Source of the DNA: a bacterium
GTDB lineage: Bacteria > Bacillota > Clostridia > Lachnospirales > Lachnospiraceae
Assembly: GCA_004562765.1 (NCBI GenBank)
Contig: SFRL01000025.1
Location: 1 to 52,372, forward strand
Length of the DNA stretch: 52,372 bases
Direction of reading: 5' to 3'
The notes beneath the pieces were generated by a model. It worked only from the letters and a program-made list of their open reading frames with translations. It was not told where the DNA came from and ran no database searches. Of the stretch, positions 8,048 to 15,300 are shown piece after piece. Each line of letters opens with the position of its first letter. Positions within the stretch are counted from its first letter, which is position 1. A program made the position numbers and the translations under genes.

Positions 8048-9160
8048 ATGAAGAAGATAAAGAAGTTCTTAAAAGGCTGTCCGCTCGCAGTGTGCATTCT
8101 GTGCAGCTGGGCGATCGTGGCGGCGGCGGAGCATCTGCCGCTGGCTGCAAAGGAGATGTCTGCAGAGGATATGCAGGAGGACGAGGACTGGATGGACAGC
8201 GAGACCGAGGAGTTTACGGCATATGATACGCTCAGTGGTGTGATCGCTGCAAACCGGGCGCCGGATTTGAGTGAACAGGCGATCATGGCGGGCGATGGTA
8301 ACGGCGTGGCGGCTCCTGATGTGGCGGACACAGATGATGCGGATGTTGCAGACAGTGAGACCGGCATAGGTGACGCGGACGATTCCGATGCGGCTACAGG
8401 TGGCGCGGAAGGCTCTGAAGCAGGCGACGCGGACGTTTCCGGAACAGGGGATGAAAAGCCGCAGAAGATCAAGCCGGAGTATATCTCCTATGAGAAAAAG
8501 AAGACGGATTCTCCCTGGTACACGGACCCCGGAAAGATCCCGCTGACGACGGAATATGACTATCAGAAGGTGAAAAAGGACTATTTTGACGATGCTGTCT
8601 TTATCGGTGATTCGCGTATTGTGGGTATGAATGATTATTCCGGTTTGACCAATGCAACTTTTTTTGCAAAAACCGGACTGACGGTATATAATTTACTGGA
8701 TGATGAATTTGTGAAGGATCCGAAAAGTGGAAAAAATGTATCGGTGAGCTACATGATGCAGCATTATACCTACGGCAAGATCTATCTGATGGTGGGTATC
8801 AATGAGCTGGGAACCGGAGGGACAGATCGCTTTGCGGATGCGTATAAAGACGTGCTGAAGAAGTTTCGCAAGTGGCAGCCGAATGCGGTGATCTATGTGC
8901 AGTCGATCATGGGTGTCAGCCCGAAAAAGGACAAGACAGACCCGGTGTTCAACAATACCAATATCCGCGATAAAAACTATGCGATCGCCAAGCTGACGGA
9001 CGGCATTCACATTTTCTATCTGAATATTCAGGAGATCTACGAGGATAAAAACCACAATCTGGTGCAGGATCTGACCTTTGATGATGTGCATCTGTATGCA
9101 CAGCACTATGACAAATGGGTGAAGTATCTCAAGACGCATGCTGTGGTAAAAGGAGAGTAA
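8048..9160 (+). CDS. Secreted or membrane-anchored SGNH hydrolase-like protein
   Basis: A 370-residue protein with an N-terminal signal/anchor segment (about 10-28). Residues 35-140 form a low-complexity acidic linker rich in Asp, Ala and Gly (DVADTDDADVADSETG), followed by the SGNH domain: FIGDSRIVG with nucleophile S189, the VGINELG block with N252, and the FDDVHLY block with D345 and H348. It would act outside the membrane, probably placing acetyl groups delivered by the MBOAT protein on a glycan. It starts 36 bases after the MBOAT stop and ends three bases before the next gene. The long acidic spacer is unusual and may carry the catalytic domain away from the membrane. Confidence 0.85.
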   Translation: MKKIKKFLKGCPLAVCILCSWAIVAAAEHLPLAAKEMSAEDMQEDEDWMDSETEEFTAYDTLSGVIAANRAPDLSEQAIMAGDGNGVAAPDVADTDDADVADSETGIGDADDSDAATGGAEGSEAGDADVSGTGDEKPQKIKPEYISYEKKKTDSPWYTDPGKIPLTTEYDYQKVKKDYFDDAVFIGDSRIVGMNDYSGLTNATFFAKTGLTVYNLLDDEFVKDPKSGKNVSVSYMMQHYTYGKIYLMVGINELGTGGTDRFADAYKDVLKKFRKWQPNAVIYVQSIMGVSPKKDKTDPVFNNTNIRDKNYAIAKLTDGIHIFYLNIQEIYEDKNHNLVQDLTFDDVHLYAQHYDKWVKYLKTHAVVKGE

Positions 9161-9163
9161 AAC

Positions 9164-9961
9164 ATGACAGACAGCAGCTTACAGCAAAACATGGAGGAGA
9201 TCGTGCGTGAGGCGGCAGCGCTCATGACGCGCGATTTTACCGTGGAAAGTAAGGGGACGATCGCTAATCAGGTGACGAGCAATGATGTGGCGGTGGAAAA
9301 TTTTTTGAAAGAAAATCTGCAAAAACTCATTCCGGACAGCGGGTTTATTGCGGAGGAGAGCGATCACGCCGGGACAGATACGACGTATACGTGGATCATA
9401 GATCCGATCGACGGTACGGCGAATTATGTGCGTGATCTCGCCAGCAGTGGTATTTCCGTGGGACTGTATAAAAACATGCAGCCCTTTATCGGTGTTGTCT
9501 ACAATCCGTACCGGAATGAGCTCTTTTCTGCCAGAAAGGGTGCGGGCGCGTTCTGCAACGGAAGACCGATCCATGTCTCTGACCGTGATTTTGCACACAG
9601 CTGTTTTTGTACTTCTTTATCCTGCTACCATAAGGAGCAGGCGCATGCCTGCGCGGCGATACTGGAAAAGGTGTTCGTGCAGAGTGATGATTTCCGGCGT
9701 TTCGGCGCGGCGGTGATCGAGATGACCGCGCTGGCAGCAGGTCGGGTGGAACTGTACTTTGAGATGAGCCTTGCTCCGTGGGATCACGCGGCGAGTCGTG
9801 TCATCATCGAGGAGGCCGGCGGCTGTGTGGCGAATGTGTACGCAGACGAGATCAGCTATACAGGACAGACCTCGTTTATCGCAGCAAATACACCTGAAAA
9901 TCTGGAGAAACTGAGAAGCATCATCCTGGAGGCTGCACCGGTGCGCCCTGAGGAAGAATAG
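9164..9961 (+). CDS. Inositol monophosphatase family protein
   Basis: A 265-residue Mg-dependent phosphatase of the SuhB/IMPase fold. Metal-binding motifs are present: EES near residues 63-65, WIIDPIDGTANYV near 77-89, and APWDHAA near 204-210. Family members dephosphorylate inositol phosphates, histidinol phosphate, PAP or sugar phosphates; the sequence does not decide which. AAAGGAG precedes the ATG, and the gene is three bases from the SGNH gene and nine from DUF815, so the three form one operon. Confidence 0.85.
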   Translation: MTDSSLQQNMEEIVREAAALMTRDFTVESKGTIANQVTSNDVAVENFLKENLQKLIPDSGFIAEESDHAGTDTTYTWIIDPIDGTANYVRDLASSGISVGLYKNMQPFIGVVYNPYRNELFSARKGAGAFCNGRPIHVSDRDFAHSCFCTSLSCYHKEQAHACAAILEKVFVQSDDFRRFGAAVIEMTALAAGRVELYFEMSLAPWDHAASRVIIEEAGGCVANVYADEISYTGQTSFIAANTPENLEKLRSIILEAAPVRPEEE

Positions 9962-9970
9962 GAGAACAAT

Positions 9971-11284
9971 ATGAATCATATTTTATCGAGACTGATCATG
10001 TATGGCGATATGCCCAAGGATAGTATTTTGATGCAGCTGGCGGATATCTGCGCACAGCTGGAGGCGGGGACGACAGAGAAGACGGTGCTTCGGACCCGTG
10101 TGTTTCAGCAGGTGAAACGGATCCTGATGACTGCCACCGACTACGGATTTAATGAAAATCTGTGGCAGAATTATCTGACCTTTGTGCTGATCATGGATGA
10201 GAATCCCTTCAGTCTGACCTGTGAGAAGATCGGCGCCAGTGAGGGGGCCAGCGCAAATCACTTTGCAAAAAATGATTTTCAGGCGTTCTACGAGCTGTTT
10301 CACTATGATTTCGGACCGCTGGAGCAGGAGCTTGGCATCGACTGCTTTTCAGAACTCTCCGATTACAAGGCCATCAGCAAGCCGGAGCTGATGTACAATA
10401 AAAATGTCAGCGAGAAGGTGCAGACCCTCAGCCGCACGCTTGCGGCAGCGAAGGACGCGGATGAGTTTTTTGACGGGATCACCGGTTTTTATAAGGATTA
10501 CGGTGTGGGTATGTTCGGTCTGAACAAGGCATTTCGCATCTATTGCCCTGAGAACAGCACGCGCGTGGAATTCAAGGCGATCAACAACATGGATCAGGTG
10601 GTACTGGATGATCTGATCGGTTATGAGATCCAGAAGAAAAAGCTGGTGGACAATACAAAGGCATTCGTCGAGGGCAGAAAGGCGAACAACGTGCTGTTGT
10701 TCGGTGACAGCGGAACCGGAAAATCCACCAGTATCAAGGCCATCGTCAATGAGTTTTACGGTCAGGGACTGCGCATGATCGAGATCTATAAGCATCAGTT
10801 TGCGTCTCTTTCCAATGTGATCGCCCAGATCAAGAACCGGAATTATAAATTTATCATCTATATGGATGACCTCTCCTTTGAAGAGTTTGAGATCGAGTAC
10901 AAGTTTTTGAAGGCAGTGATCGAGGGCGGTGTGGAGACAAAGCCGGAAAACATTCTGATCTATGCGACCTCCAACCGCAGACACCTCATCAAGGAAAACT
11001 GGTCAGACCGCAATGACATCACGGTTCAAAACGGTATGCACCAGTCCGATACGATGGAGGAGAAACTGTCGCTGGTACATCGTTTTGGTGTGACCATCAA
11101 CTACTCCAAGCCGAGCCAGAAGGAGTACTTCAATATTGCGATCCAGCTGGCGCGCAGGCTGGGTGTCACGCTTTCTGACGATGAGATCCGCGCGGAGGCA
11201 AACAAGTGGGAACTCAGCCACGGCGGCATTTCGGGACGTACGGCGCAGCAGTTTGCAAACTATCTGGCAGGACAGCAGCTGTAA
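9971..11284 (+). CDS. DUF815 family AAA-type ATPase
   Basis: A 437-residue cytoplasmic protein. The N-terminal 200 residues are helical and unassigned; the ATPase core has Walker A LLFGDSGTGKSTS near residue 240 and Walker B FIIYMDDLSFEE near 295, then an arginine-bearing YATSNRRHLI segment, all typical of DUF815 proteins. Their cellular role is not established; they resemble loader-type AAA proteins such as DnaC. It follows the IMPase gene by nine bases. Confidence 0.9.
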   Translation: MNHILSRLIMYGDMPKDSILMQLADICAQLEAGTTEKTVLRTRVFQQVKRILMTATDYGFNENLWQNYLTFVLIMDENPFSLTCEKIGASEGASANHFAKNDFQAFYELFHYDFGPLEQELGIDCFSELSDYKAISKPELMYNKNVSEKVQTLSRTLAAAKDADEFFDGITGFYKDYGVGMFGLNKAFRIYCPENSTRVEFKAINNMDQVVLDDLIGYEIQKKKLVDNTKAFVEGRKANNVLLFGDSGTGKSTSIKAIVNEFYGQGLRMIEIYKHQFASLSNVIAQIKNRNYKFIIYMDDLSFEEFEIEYKFLKAVIEGGVETKPENILIYATSNRRHLIKENWSDRNDITVQNGMHQSDTMEEKLSLVHRFGVTINYSKPSQKEYFNIAIQLARRLGVTLSDDEIRAEANKWELSHGGISGRTAQQFANYLAGQQL

Positions 11285-11353
11285 CCGGAGGATTTATCGG
11301 AACTGAGATGGGTTTGAATAGTTACAAGTTTATACATAGGGGAGTAAAAACAG

Positions 11354-12025
11354 ATGAACGAAAAAAAGATTTTTATTCGCAGACTGTGGATGTCTGTGTT
11401 GGGAGTTGTTTTGACAGCGTTGGCAGTGGCTATGTTCAAGACGGCTGCGATGGGCGTGGATCCGTTTCAGAGCTTTGTCAGCGGCATGGATGCATTGATC
11501 CCGCTTTCTTACGGAACGGTTTATTCGGCGCTCTGTGTGCTCATGTTATGTTTCAGCCTGATCTGTGACCGGCACTATCTGGGACTGGCGACGTTTATCA
11601 ACCTGTTTCTGCTGGGCTACATGGTGGAGTTTTTCCAGAAGCTTTGCTTTGGCGGCGTGACGGAACTGTCACTGCCCATGAAGCTGCTGTTGTTCGCGGG
11701 AGCATTTGTACTGTTGTGCTTTTCTGCATCATTGTACATTACTGCGGATCTTGGTGTATCTGCTTACGATGCGGTGGCGCTGATCCTGACAAACAAGTTT
11801 CATCTGGGAAAATTTAAGTTTGTCCGCATCACGACCGATGTGGTCTGTGTTGTAGCAGGCGTATCCTTCTACGTGCTCAGTCAGGGGACGAAGGGGCTGG
11901 GAACGGTGGTCGGTGTGGCGACGGTGGCCACTGCCTTCGGAATGGGTCCGTTGATCGACTGGTTCAACCGGAAACTGGTGGAGCCGTTTTTCTATAGAGA
12001 TCACGAGAGACAAGGAGAAGCATAA
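11354..12025 (+). CDS. YczE/YitT-like integral membrane protein
   Basis: A 223-residue membrane protein with about five to six transmembrane segments and two related halves: AMGVDPFQSFVSGM in the first and LGVSAYDAVALILT in the second, the pattern of the YczE/YitT (DUF161-like) group. The transported substrate or role is unknown. GGGGAG precedes the ATG, and its stop codon is one base before the nitrilase start, so the two genes are translationally linked. Confidence 0.8.
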   Translation: MNEKKIFIRRLWMSVLGVVLTALAVAMFKTAAMGVDPFQSFVSGMDALIPLSYGTVYSALCVLMLCFSLICDRHYLGLATFINLFLLGYMVEFFQKLCFGGVTELSLPMKLLLFAGAFVLLCFSASLYITADLGVSAYDAVALILTNKFHLGKFKFVRITTDVVCVVAGVSFYVLSQGTKGLGTVVGVATVATAFGMGPLIDWFNRKLVEPFFYRDHERQGEA

Positions 12026-12026
12026 A

Positions 12027-12821
12027 ATGAAGGTTGCTTTATGTCAGATGGCAATTGAATTTGAGAAAAAAGAAGTAAATACCCGTCGGGTGATCAGCTT
12101 TATGGAACAGGCAAGGTCTGCAGGTGCAGATCTTGTACTGTTTCCGGAGATGAGCCTGACGGGTTTTTCAATGAATACCGCTCTGACCGGTGAAAAAAAC
12201 AGGGAGAGCGTGGAGCGGATGTGTGCGGCAGCAGAACGGATCGGCATCGCCGTGGGCTTTGGATGGACGGCACTCACGGCGGATCGCGATGCGGGCGGCG
12301 CGCAGGGCGAAAATCATTACACGGTCATCAGCCCTCAGGGCGAAGTGCTGAGCGATTACGTGAAGATCCACCCCTTTTCCTACTCCGGTGAGGACCGGTA
12401 TTTTGCAAAGGGAGATGCGACGGCGCATTTTACGCTGGCGGGAATTCCGTTCAGTCATTTTATCTGCTATGATCTGCGATTCCCGGAGATCTTTCAGGCG
12501 GTGTCCGGACAGGCGCATGTGATCATCGTGGCGGCGGACTGGCCCGGCAGCCGGAGGGAGCATTGGAAGTGTCTGCTCAAGGCGCGTGCCATTGAAAACC
12601 AGTGTTATATCCTGGGCGTCAATACGGTCGGCAGCCAGAACGGGCTGACTTATACCGGAGACAGCTGCGTGATCCTGCCGGACGGAACGGTGGCGGCGGA
12701 GCTTTCGGATGAGGAAGGGCTGATCTATTACGATCTCATTGATGATGTGCCGGGTTATCGACAGGCATTCCCGGTGAAGCAGGACCGTCGGGTAGAATTA
12801 TACACAAAATTGTATAGATAA
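12027..12821 (+). CDS. Carbon-nitrogen hydrolase (nitrilase superfamily, omega-amidase-like)
   Basis: A 264-residue hydrolase. The Glu-Lys-Cys triad is visible: E in LFPEMSLTGF near residue 41, K in DYVKIHPFSY near 113, and C in HFICYDLRFPE near 147. The ICYDLRFPE context is typical of branch-10 amidases such as YafV/omega-amidase, which hydrolyse alpha-keto-glutaramate or small deaminated amides. No signal peptide. AAGGAG before the start, and overlapping context with the YczE-like gene, suggest co-expression. Confidence 0.85.
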   Translation: MKVALCQMAIEFEKKEVNTRRVISFMEQARSAGADLVLFPEMSLTGFSMNTALTGEKNRESVERMCAAAERIGIAVGFGWTALTADRDAGGAQGENHYTVISPQGEVLSDYVKIHPFSYSGEDRYFAKGDATAHFTLAGIPFSHFICYDLRFPEIFQAVSGQAHVIIVAADWPGSRREHWKCLLKARAIENQCYILGVNTVGSQNGLTYTGDSCVILPDGTVAAELSDEEGLIYYDLIDDVPGYRQAFPVKQDRRVELYTKLYR

Positions 12822-12852
12822 ATCTGAATTTTAAGACAATTTTAAATTTATC
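12817..12852 (+). terminator. AT-rich hairpin at the end of the nitrilase gene
   Basis: GATAAAT and ATTTATC enclose a further imperfect AATTTTAA/AATTTTAAATT repeat, followed by an A run and then a T run. The stem is AT-only and overlaps the stop codon, so termination would be weak. Confidence 0.35.
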
Positions 12853-12873
12853 AAAAAATTTTTAAAAAATGGG

Positions 12874-12902
12874 TTGACAAACCATGAATTGGCTGTTATT
12901 AT
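12874..12902 (+). promoter_or_regulatory. Strong promoter of a unit without a long ORF
   Basis: TTGACA (12874-12879), 17 bases, TATTAT (12897-12902): one mismatch from consensus. No protein gene of credible length follows before the terminator at 13372, so it should drive a non-coding or mini-ORF transcript. Confidence 0.85.
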
Positions 12903-13026
12903 AAGTTCAACAACAAAACAACAGAGACACAAACAAAGAGATCCACAGAACCGGTTCTCAAAGGAAACTCTTCATCCGAATCTAAAATTTAACATAGATG
13001 AAACAGATGGAGATGAACCATACCAA

Positions 13027-13352
13027 GGAGGTACAGTCCAATGAACAGTTAGGACCGAACGAAGTACATGTGATGGAAACCGAACATAGGAGGTACAGTC
13101 CAATGGACAGATGAGGACAGATCAGAAGCGCATGTAAAGGCAACAGACGGAGGATAGTCCAATGAACAGTTAAGACAACCTTGGTAAATCTGAAGAAATG
13201 GAGGTACGGACCAAAGGAGACAGCAGTTAAAACCTAAAACGTGTGCAGAGCACAAATTTATGAAAGGCGGTACAGTCCAAAGGAAATAGTAGTTAAAACC
13301 TAAAAAAGTGTACAAACACAAATTTAAAGAAATGAGGTACAGTCCAATGAAC
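13027..13352 (+). repeat. Six-copy interspersed repeat array with SD-ATG mini-ORFs
   Basis: Copies begin at about 13027, 13089, 13149, 13200, 13266 and 13334. The shared core is GGAGGTACAGTCC followed by AATG or AAAG. Three-codon ORFs occupy 13041-13052, 13103-13114 and 13162-13173; an eight-codon ORF occupies 13347-13373 and its stop lies in the terminator base. Copy 3 lacks two bases. Copies 4 and 5 share a longer unit (AGTTAAAACCTAAAA, a small GTG/CAC hairpin, then CACAAATTTA) leading into the next copy. Confidence 0.85.
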
Positions 13353-13371
13353 ATGGATGAATCGAAGGAGT

Positions 13372-13412
13372 AAGCGTCATCGAAGAAATAGATTTCGATG
13401 GCGCTTATTTTG
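13372..13412 (+). terminator. Intrinsic terminator of the repeat transcript
   Basis: AAGCGTCATCGAA pairs with TTCGATGGCGCTT (13 bp, one G-T pair) around a nine-base loop, followed by ATTTTGT. It closes the unit that starts at 12874. Confidence 0.8.
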
Positions 13413-13560
13413 TATCTATTCAGAGCCAAGGCAAGACATGCGAAGAATCACCTGCCAAGTTTACTTGAGCAAGGTGATTTTTGTATGTCTTTCTTTGGCG
13501 AGAAGCCACATCGAGAAGAAGCGATAGCGGAATCGAGATGGGGTCTGAATAGATACAAAA
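13408..13560. repeat. Palindromic element with 17-bp perfect ends
   Basis: Perfect inverted 17-mers TTTTGTATCTATTCAGA (13408-13424) and TCTGAATAGATACAAAA (13544-13560) enclose a strong inner hairpin: 13425-13453 pairs with 13472-13499 over about 28 positions, with differences that are mostly G-U compatible, capped by a CAAG-TTTA-CTTG mini-stem. The remaining 44 bases carry a repeated ATCGAGA. This is the form of a small non-autonomous mobile or REP-like element, or of a structured RNA with a closing stem. It directly abuts the terminator at 13372-13412. Confidence 0.7.
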
Positions 13561-13570
13561 AGGAAATGAC

Positions 13571-13599
13571 TTGGAAAAATGTATAAAATGACGTAAAAT
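13571..13599 (+). promoter_or_regulatory. Promoter for the 78-residue protein and AraR gene
   Basis: TTGGAA (13571-13576), 17 bases, TAAAAT (13594-13599). The 12-mer CTTGGAAAAATG occurs at 13570-13581 and again at 13603-13614, a 33-bp direct repeat around the promoter that could be a protein site. Confidence 0.5.
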
Positions 13600-13648
13600 A
13601 ATCTTGGAAAAATGAAAAAATCGGTAGAACGAAAGAAGGAGAAATGCG

Positions 13649-13885
13649 ATGTTTAATCCAAGTATGATTTTTCAGGTTAAAAATATGTGGGACCGGTTTC
13701 AGAAAAACCACCCGAAATTTCCTCGTTTTTTGCAGGTGGTAGGCAATGAGTGTATGCAGGCGGGGACGGTCATAGAGATTTCCGTCACCAAGGCAAACGG
13801 CGAAAATATCACTTCAAATATAAAATTAAATGAAGAGGATATGGAACTGATCGCAGCGATGAAGGATCTGGCGCGGCAGTCGTAG
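13649..13885 (+). CDS. Small protein of unknown function, 78 residues
   Basis: AAGGAG stands seven bases before the ATG and the codon use looks real. The peptide begins MFNPSMIFQVKNMWDRFQ and has an amphipathic start, a central VIEISVTKANGENITSNIKL strand-like section and an acidic/helical end. I recognise no domain. It lies 16 bases before the AraR-type repressor gene in the same direction and probably shares its mRNA. Confidence 0.7.
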   Translation: MFNPSMIFQVKNMWDRFQKNHPKFPRFLQVVGNECMQAGTVIEISVTKANGENITSNIKLNEEDMELIAAMKDLARQS

Positions 13886-13901
13886 ACGCAGGAGAGAAGG
13901 T

Positions 13902-14987
13902 ATGGAGAAGAAACTGAAATATGTGGATATCTGCGAGGATCTTCGCAGCCGCATTTTAGAGGTAAAGATCAAGCCGGGGGATAAGCTGCCCTCGGAAAAT
14001 GAATTGTCGGCGCAGTATGGGGTGAGCCGGCAGACGGTTCGCAAGGCGCTGGAAATTTTGCAGAATGAGGGCTACATCTATGCGGAACATGGCCGTGGCA
14101 CATTCTGTTCTGAATTGATGCGTCATCGCAAGCAGTCAAAAAATATTGCGGTCATTACGACGTATCTGTCAGATTACATATTTCCGCGGGTCATTCAGGG
14201 AATCGACTGGGTGCTGACGGACAACGGCTACAGTATCTTATTGAAAAACACAAAAAATTCCCGTGGCATGGAGGCGAAGTGTCTGGAGGAACTGCTGCAG
14301 AAGGACATTGACGGAGTGATCATTGAGCCCAGTAAGAGCCAGATCATGTGTCGGCACAGGAATCTTTATGAGATGCTGGATTCCTATAAGATCCCATATG
14401 TGTTCATTCAGGGCATCTATGCGCAGATGAAGGACAAACCCTATATTCTCATGGATGACTGCCGTGGCGGATATCTGGTGACGGAGCATCTGATCGCGCA
14501 GGGGAAACGGGACATCATCGGTATGTTCAAGGCAGATGATACGCAGGGTCAGCAGCGTCACAAGGGCTATGTCCAGGCATTGCAGGCGGCAGGTATTCCC
14601 TACGATCCGGATAAAGTCGTCTGGTTTTATACGGAGGACCGAAAAAGCCATCCTTATGAGAAGATGAAGCAGCTGATCGATGAGCGGGAGCATTTATATT
14701 TTGACGGAGTGGTCTGCTACAATGACCAGATCGCGCTGCAGGTGCTGCGGGCGATGGAAGAGAAAGGTGTGGATTGTCCCGGGGAGATCGCGGTGACCGG
14801 ATATGATGATTCCTATCTGGCGTCGACCTGTCGTGTGCCGCTCACCACGGTAACGCATCCGCAGGAACGGCTGGGACAGATGGCAGCGGAACTTTTACTG
14901 CGGCTGATCCGCGAGGGCGACCAGGTCAAGGACACGCAGATCATCATTCCGCCGGAACTTGTTGTGCGAAAATCAACAGGGGCATAG
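13902..14987 (+). CDS. araR: AraR-type arabinose repressor (GntR HTH plus LacI-like sensor)
   Basis: A 361-residue regulator. Residues 1-75 are a GntR winged helix (KLPSENELSAQYGVSRQTVRKALEIL); the rest is a LacI/periplasmic-binding-like ligand domain with the AraR-typical end GYDDSYLASTCRVPLTTVTHPQ. AraR proteins repress arabinose genes and release DNA on binding L-arabinose. The gene stands directly upstream, though about 690 bp away, of an arabinose operon whose leader has a perfect 19-bp palindrome at 15609-15627. A second protein of the same architecture is encoded at 27562-28647, so the division of labour between the two is uncertain. Confidence 0.85.
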   Translation: MEKKLKYVDICEDLRSRILEVKIKPGDKLPSENELSAQYGVSRQTVRKALEILQNEGYIYAEHGRGTFCSELMRHRKQSKNIAVITTYLSDYIFPRVIQGIDWVLTDNGYSILLKNTKNSRGMEAKCLEELLQKDIDGVIIEPSKSQIMCRHRNLYEMLDSYKIPYVFIQGIYAQMKDKPYILMDDCRGGYLVTEHLIAQGKRDIIGMFKADDTQGQQRHKGYVQALQAAGIPYDPDKVVWFYTEDRKSHPYEKMKQLIDEREHLYFDGVVCYNDQIALQVLRAMEEKGVDCPGEIAVTGYDDSYLASTCRVPLTTVTHPQERLGQMAAELLLRLIREGDQVKDTQIIIPPELVVRKSTGA

Positions 14988-14991
14988 CATA

Positions 14992-15242
14992 GCATGCGTC
15001 TCGCAGGTTACTTTGTCGATTGTGCACGTAGAAACGACAGCAGAGCTTTGCCAGTCGGTTATGCTCTACGGGAAATTCGCGCGTACGGCACAGAGAAAAG
15101 CAAAAACAGCTTTTCTCTGCTGCCGCGTTATGGATAGCTAAATGTAATCTCCGCGCGTACCCGATCGCATAAACGACCTGTCAAATTCTCTACTGTCGTT
15201 TTCTTGTGCACATGCATTGACTAAGCTATAGCGAGACACATG
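14992..15242. repeat. Long imperfect palindrome 1 (about 250 bp)
   Basis: Arms pair along most of their length. Outer: GCATGCGTCTCGC (14992-15004) with GCGAGACACATG (15231-15242). Middle: TGTGCACGTAGAAACGACAG (15021-15040) with 15193-15212. Apex: a perfect 11-bp stem CAGAGAAAAGC/GCTTTTCTCTG (15091-15101, 15109-15119) with a seven-base loop. Intervening arm pieces (CAGAG..TTTG.CAG, TTATGC, CGGG, CGCG) also align when one arm is reversed. No protein frame is convincing here. Confidence 0.8.
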
Positions 15243-15300
15243 ACTGCAGAAGTACATACTTTTTTTGATTATAGCCTTGCTACGAAATTTGCTTCAATGA

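Larger units (their letters stand above)
12909..13412 (+). ncRNA. Predicted ~500-nt transcript with six phased repeats
   Basis: The unit is bounded by a near-consensus promoter (12874) and a strong intrinsic terminator (13372-13412). Frames longer than about 30 codons exist only in antisense and look random. Inside are six copies of a motif close to GGAGGTACAGTCCAATGAAC, spaced 51-68 nt apart. Copies 1, 2, 3 and 6 hold an ATG about nine bases after the Shine-Dalgarno-like GGAGG; in copies 1-3 the frame stops after three codons (MNS, MDR, MNS) and in copy 6 after eight (MNMDESKE). Copies 4 and 5 have AAG instead. A 12-bp palindrome AGAACCGGTTCT lies at 12947-12958. The transcript also has about sixteen GGA triplets. 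I do not recognise it as a named RNA family. Confidence 0.6.

Noticed and set aside
12947..12958. LexA/SOS box
   Set aside because: AGAACCGGTTCT has a two-base centre; Firmicute LexA boxes need four bases between GAAC and GTTC.
13027..13352. CRISPR array
   Set aside because: Copies differ in length and sequence, spacings are uneven (51-68 nt), no cas genes are near, and the copies sit inside a promoter-terminator unit.
13049..13429. 126-residue minus-strand frame in the repeat unit
   Set aside because: It reads through the terminator and the repeats in antisense, lacks a ribosome binding site, and its repeated peptide simply reflects the DNA repeats.
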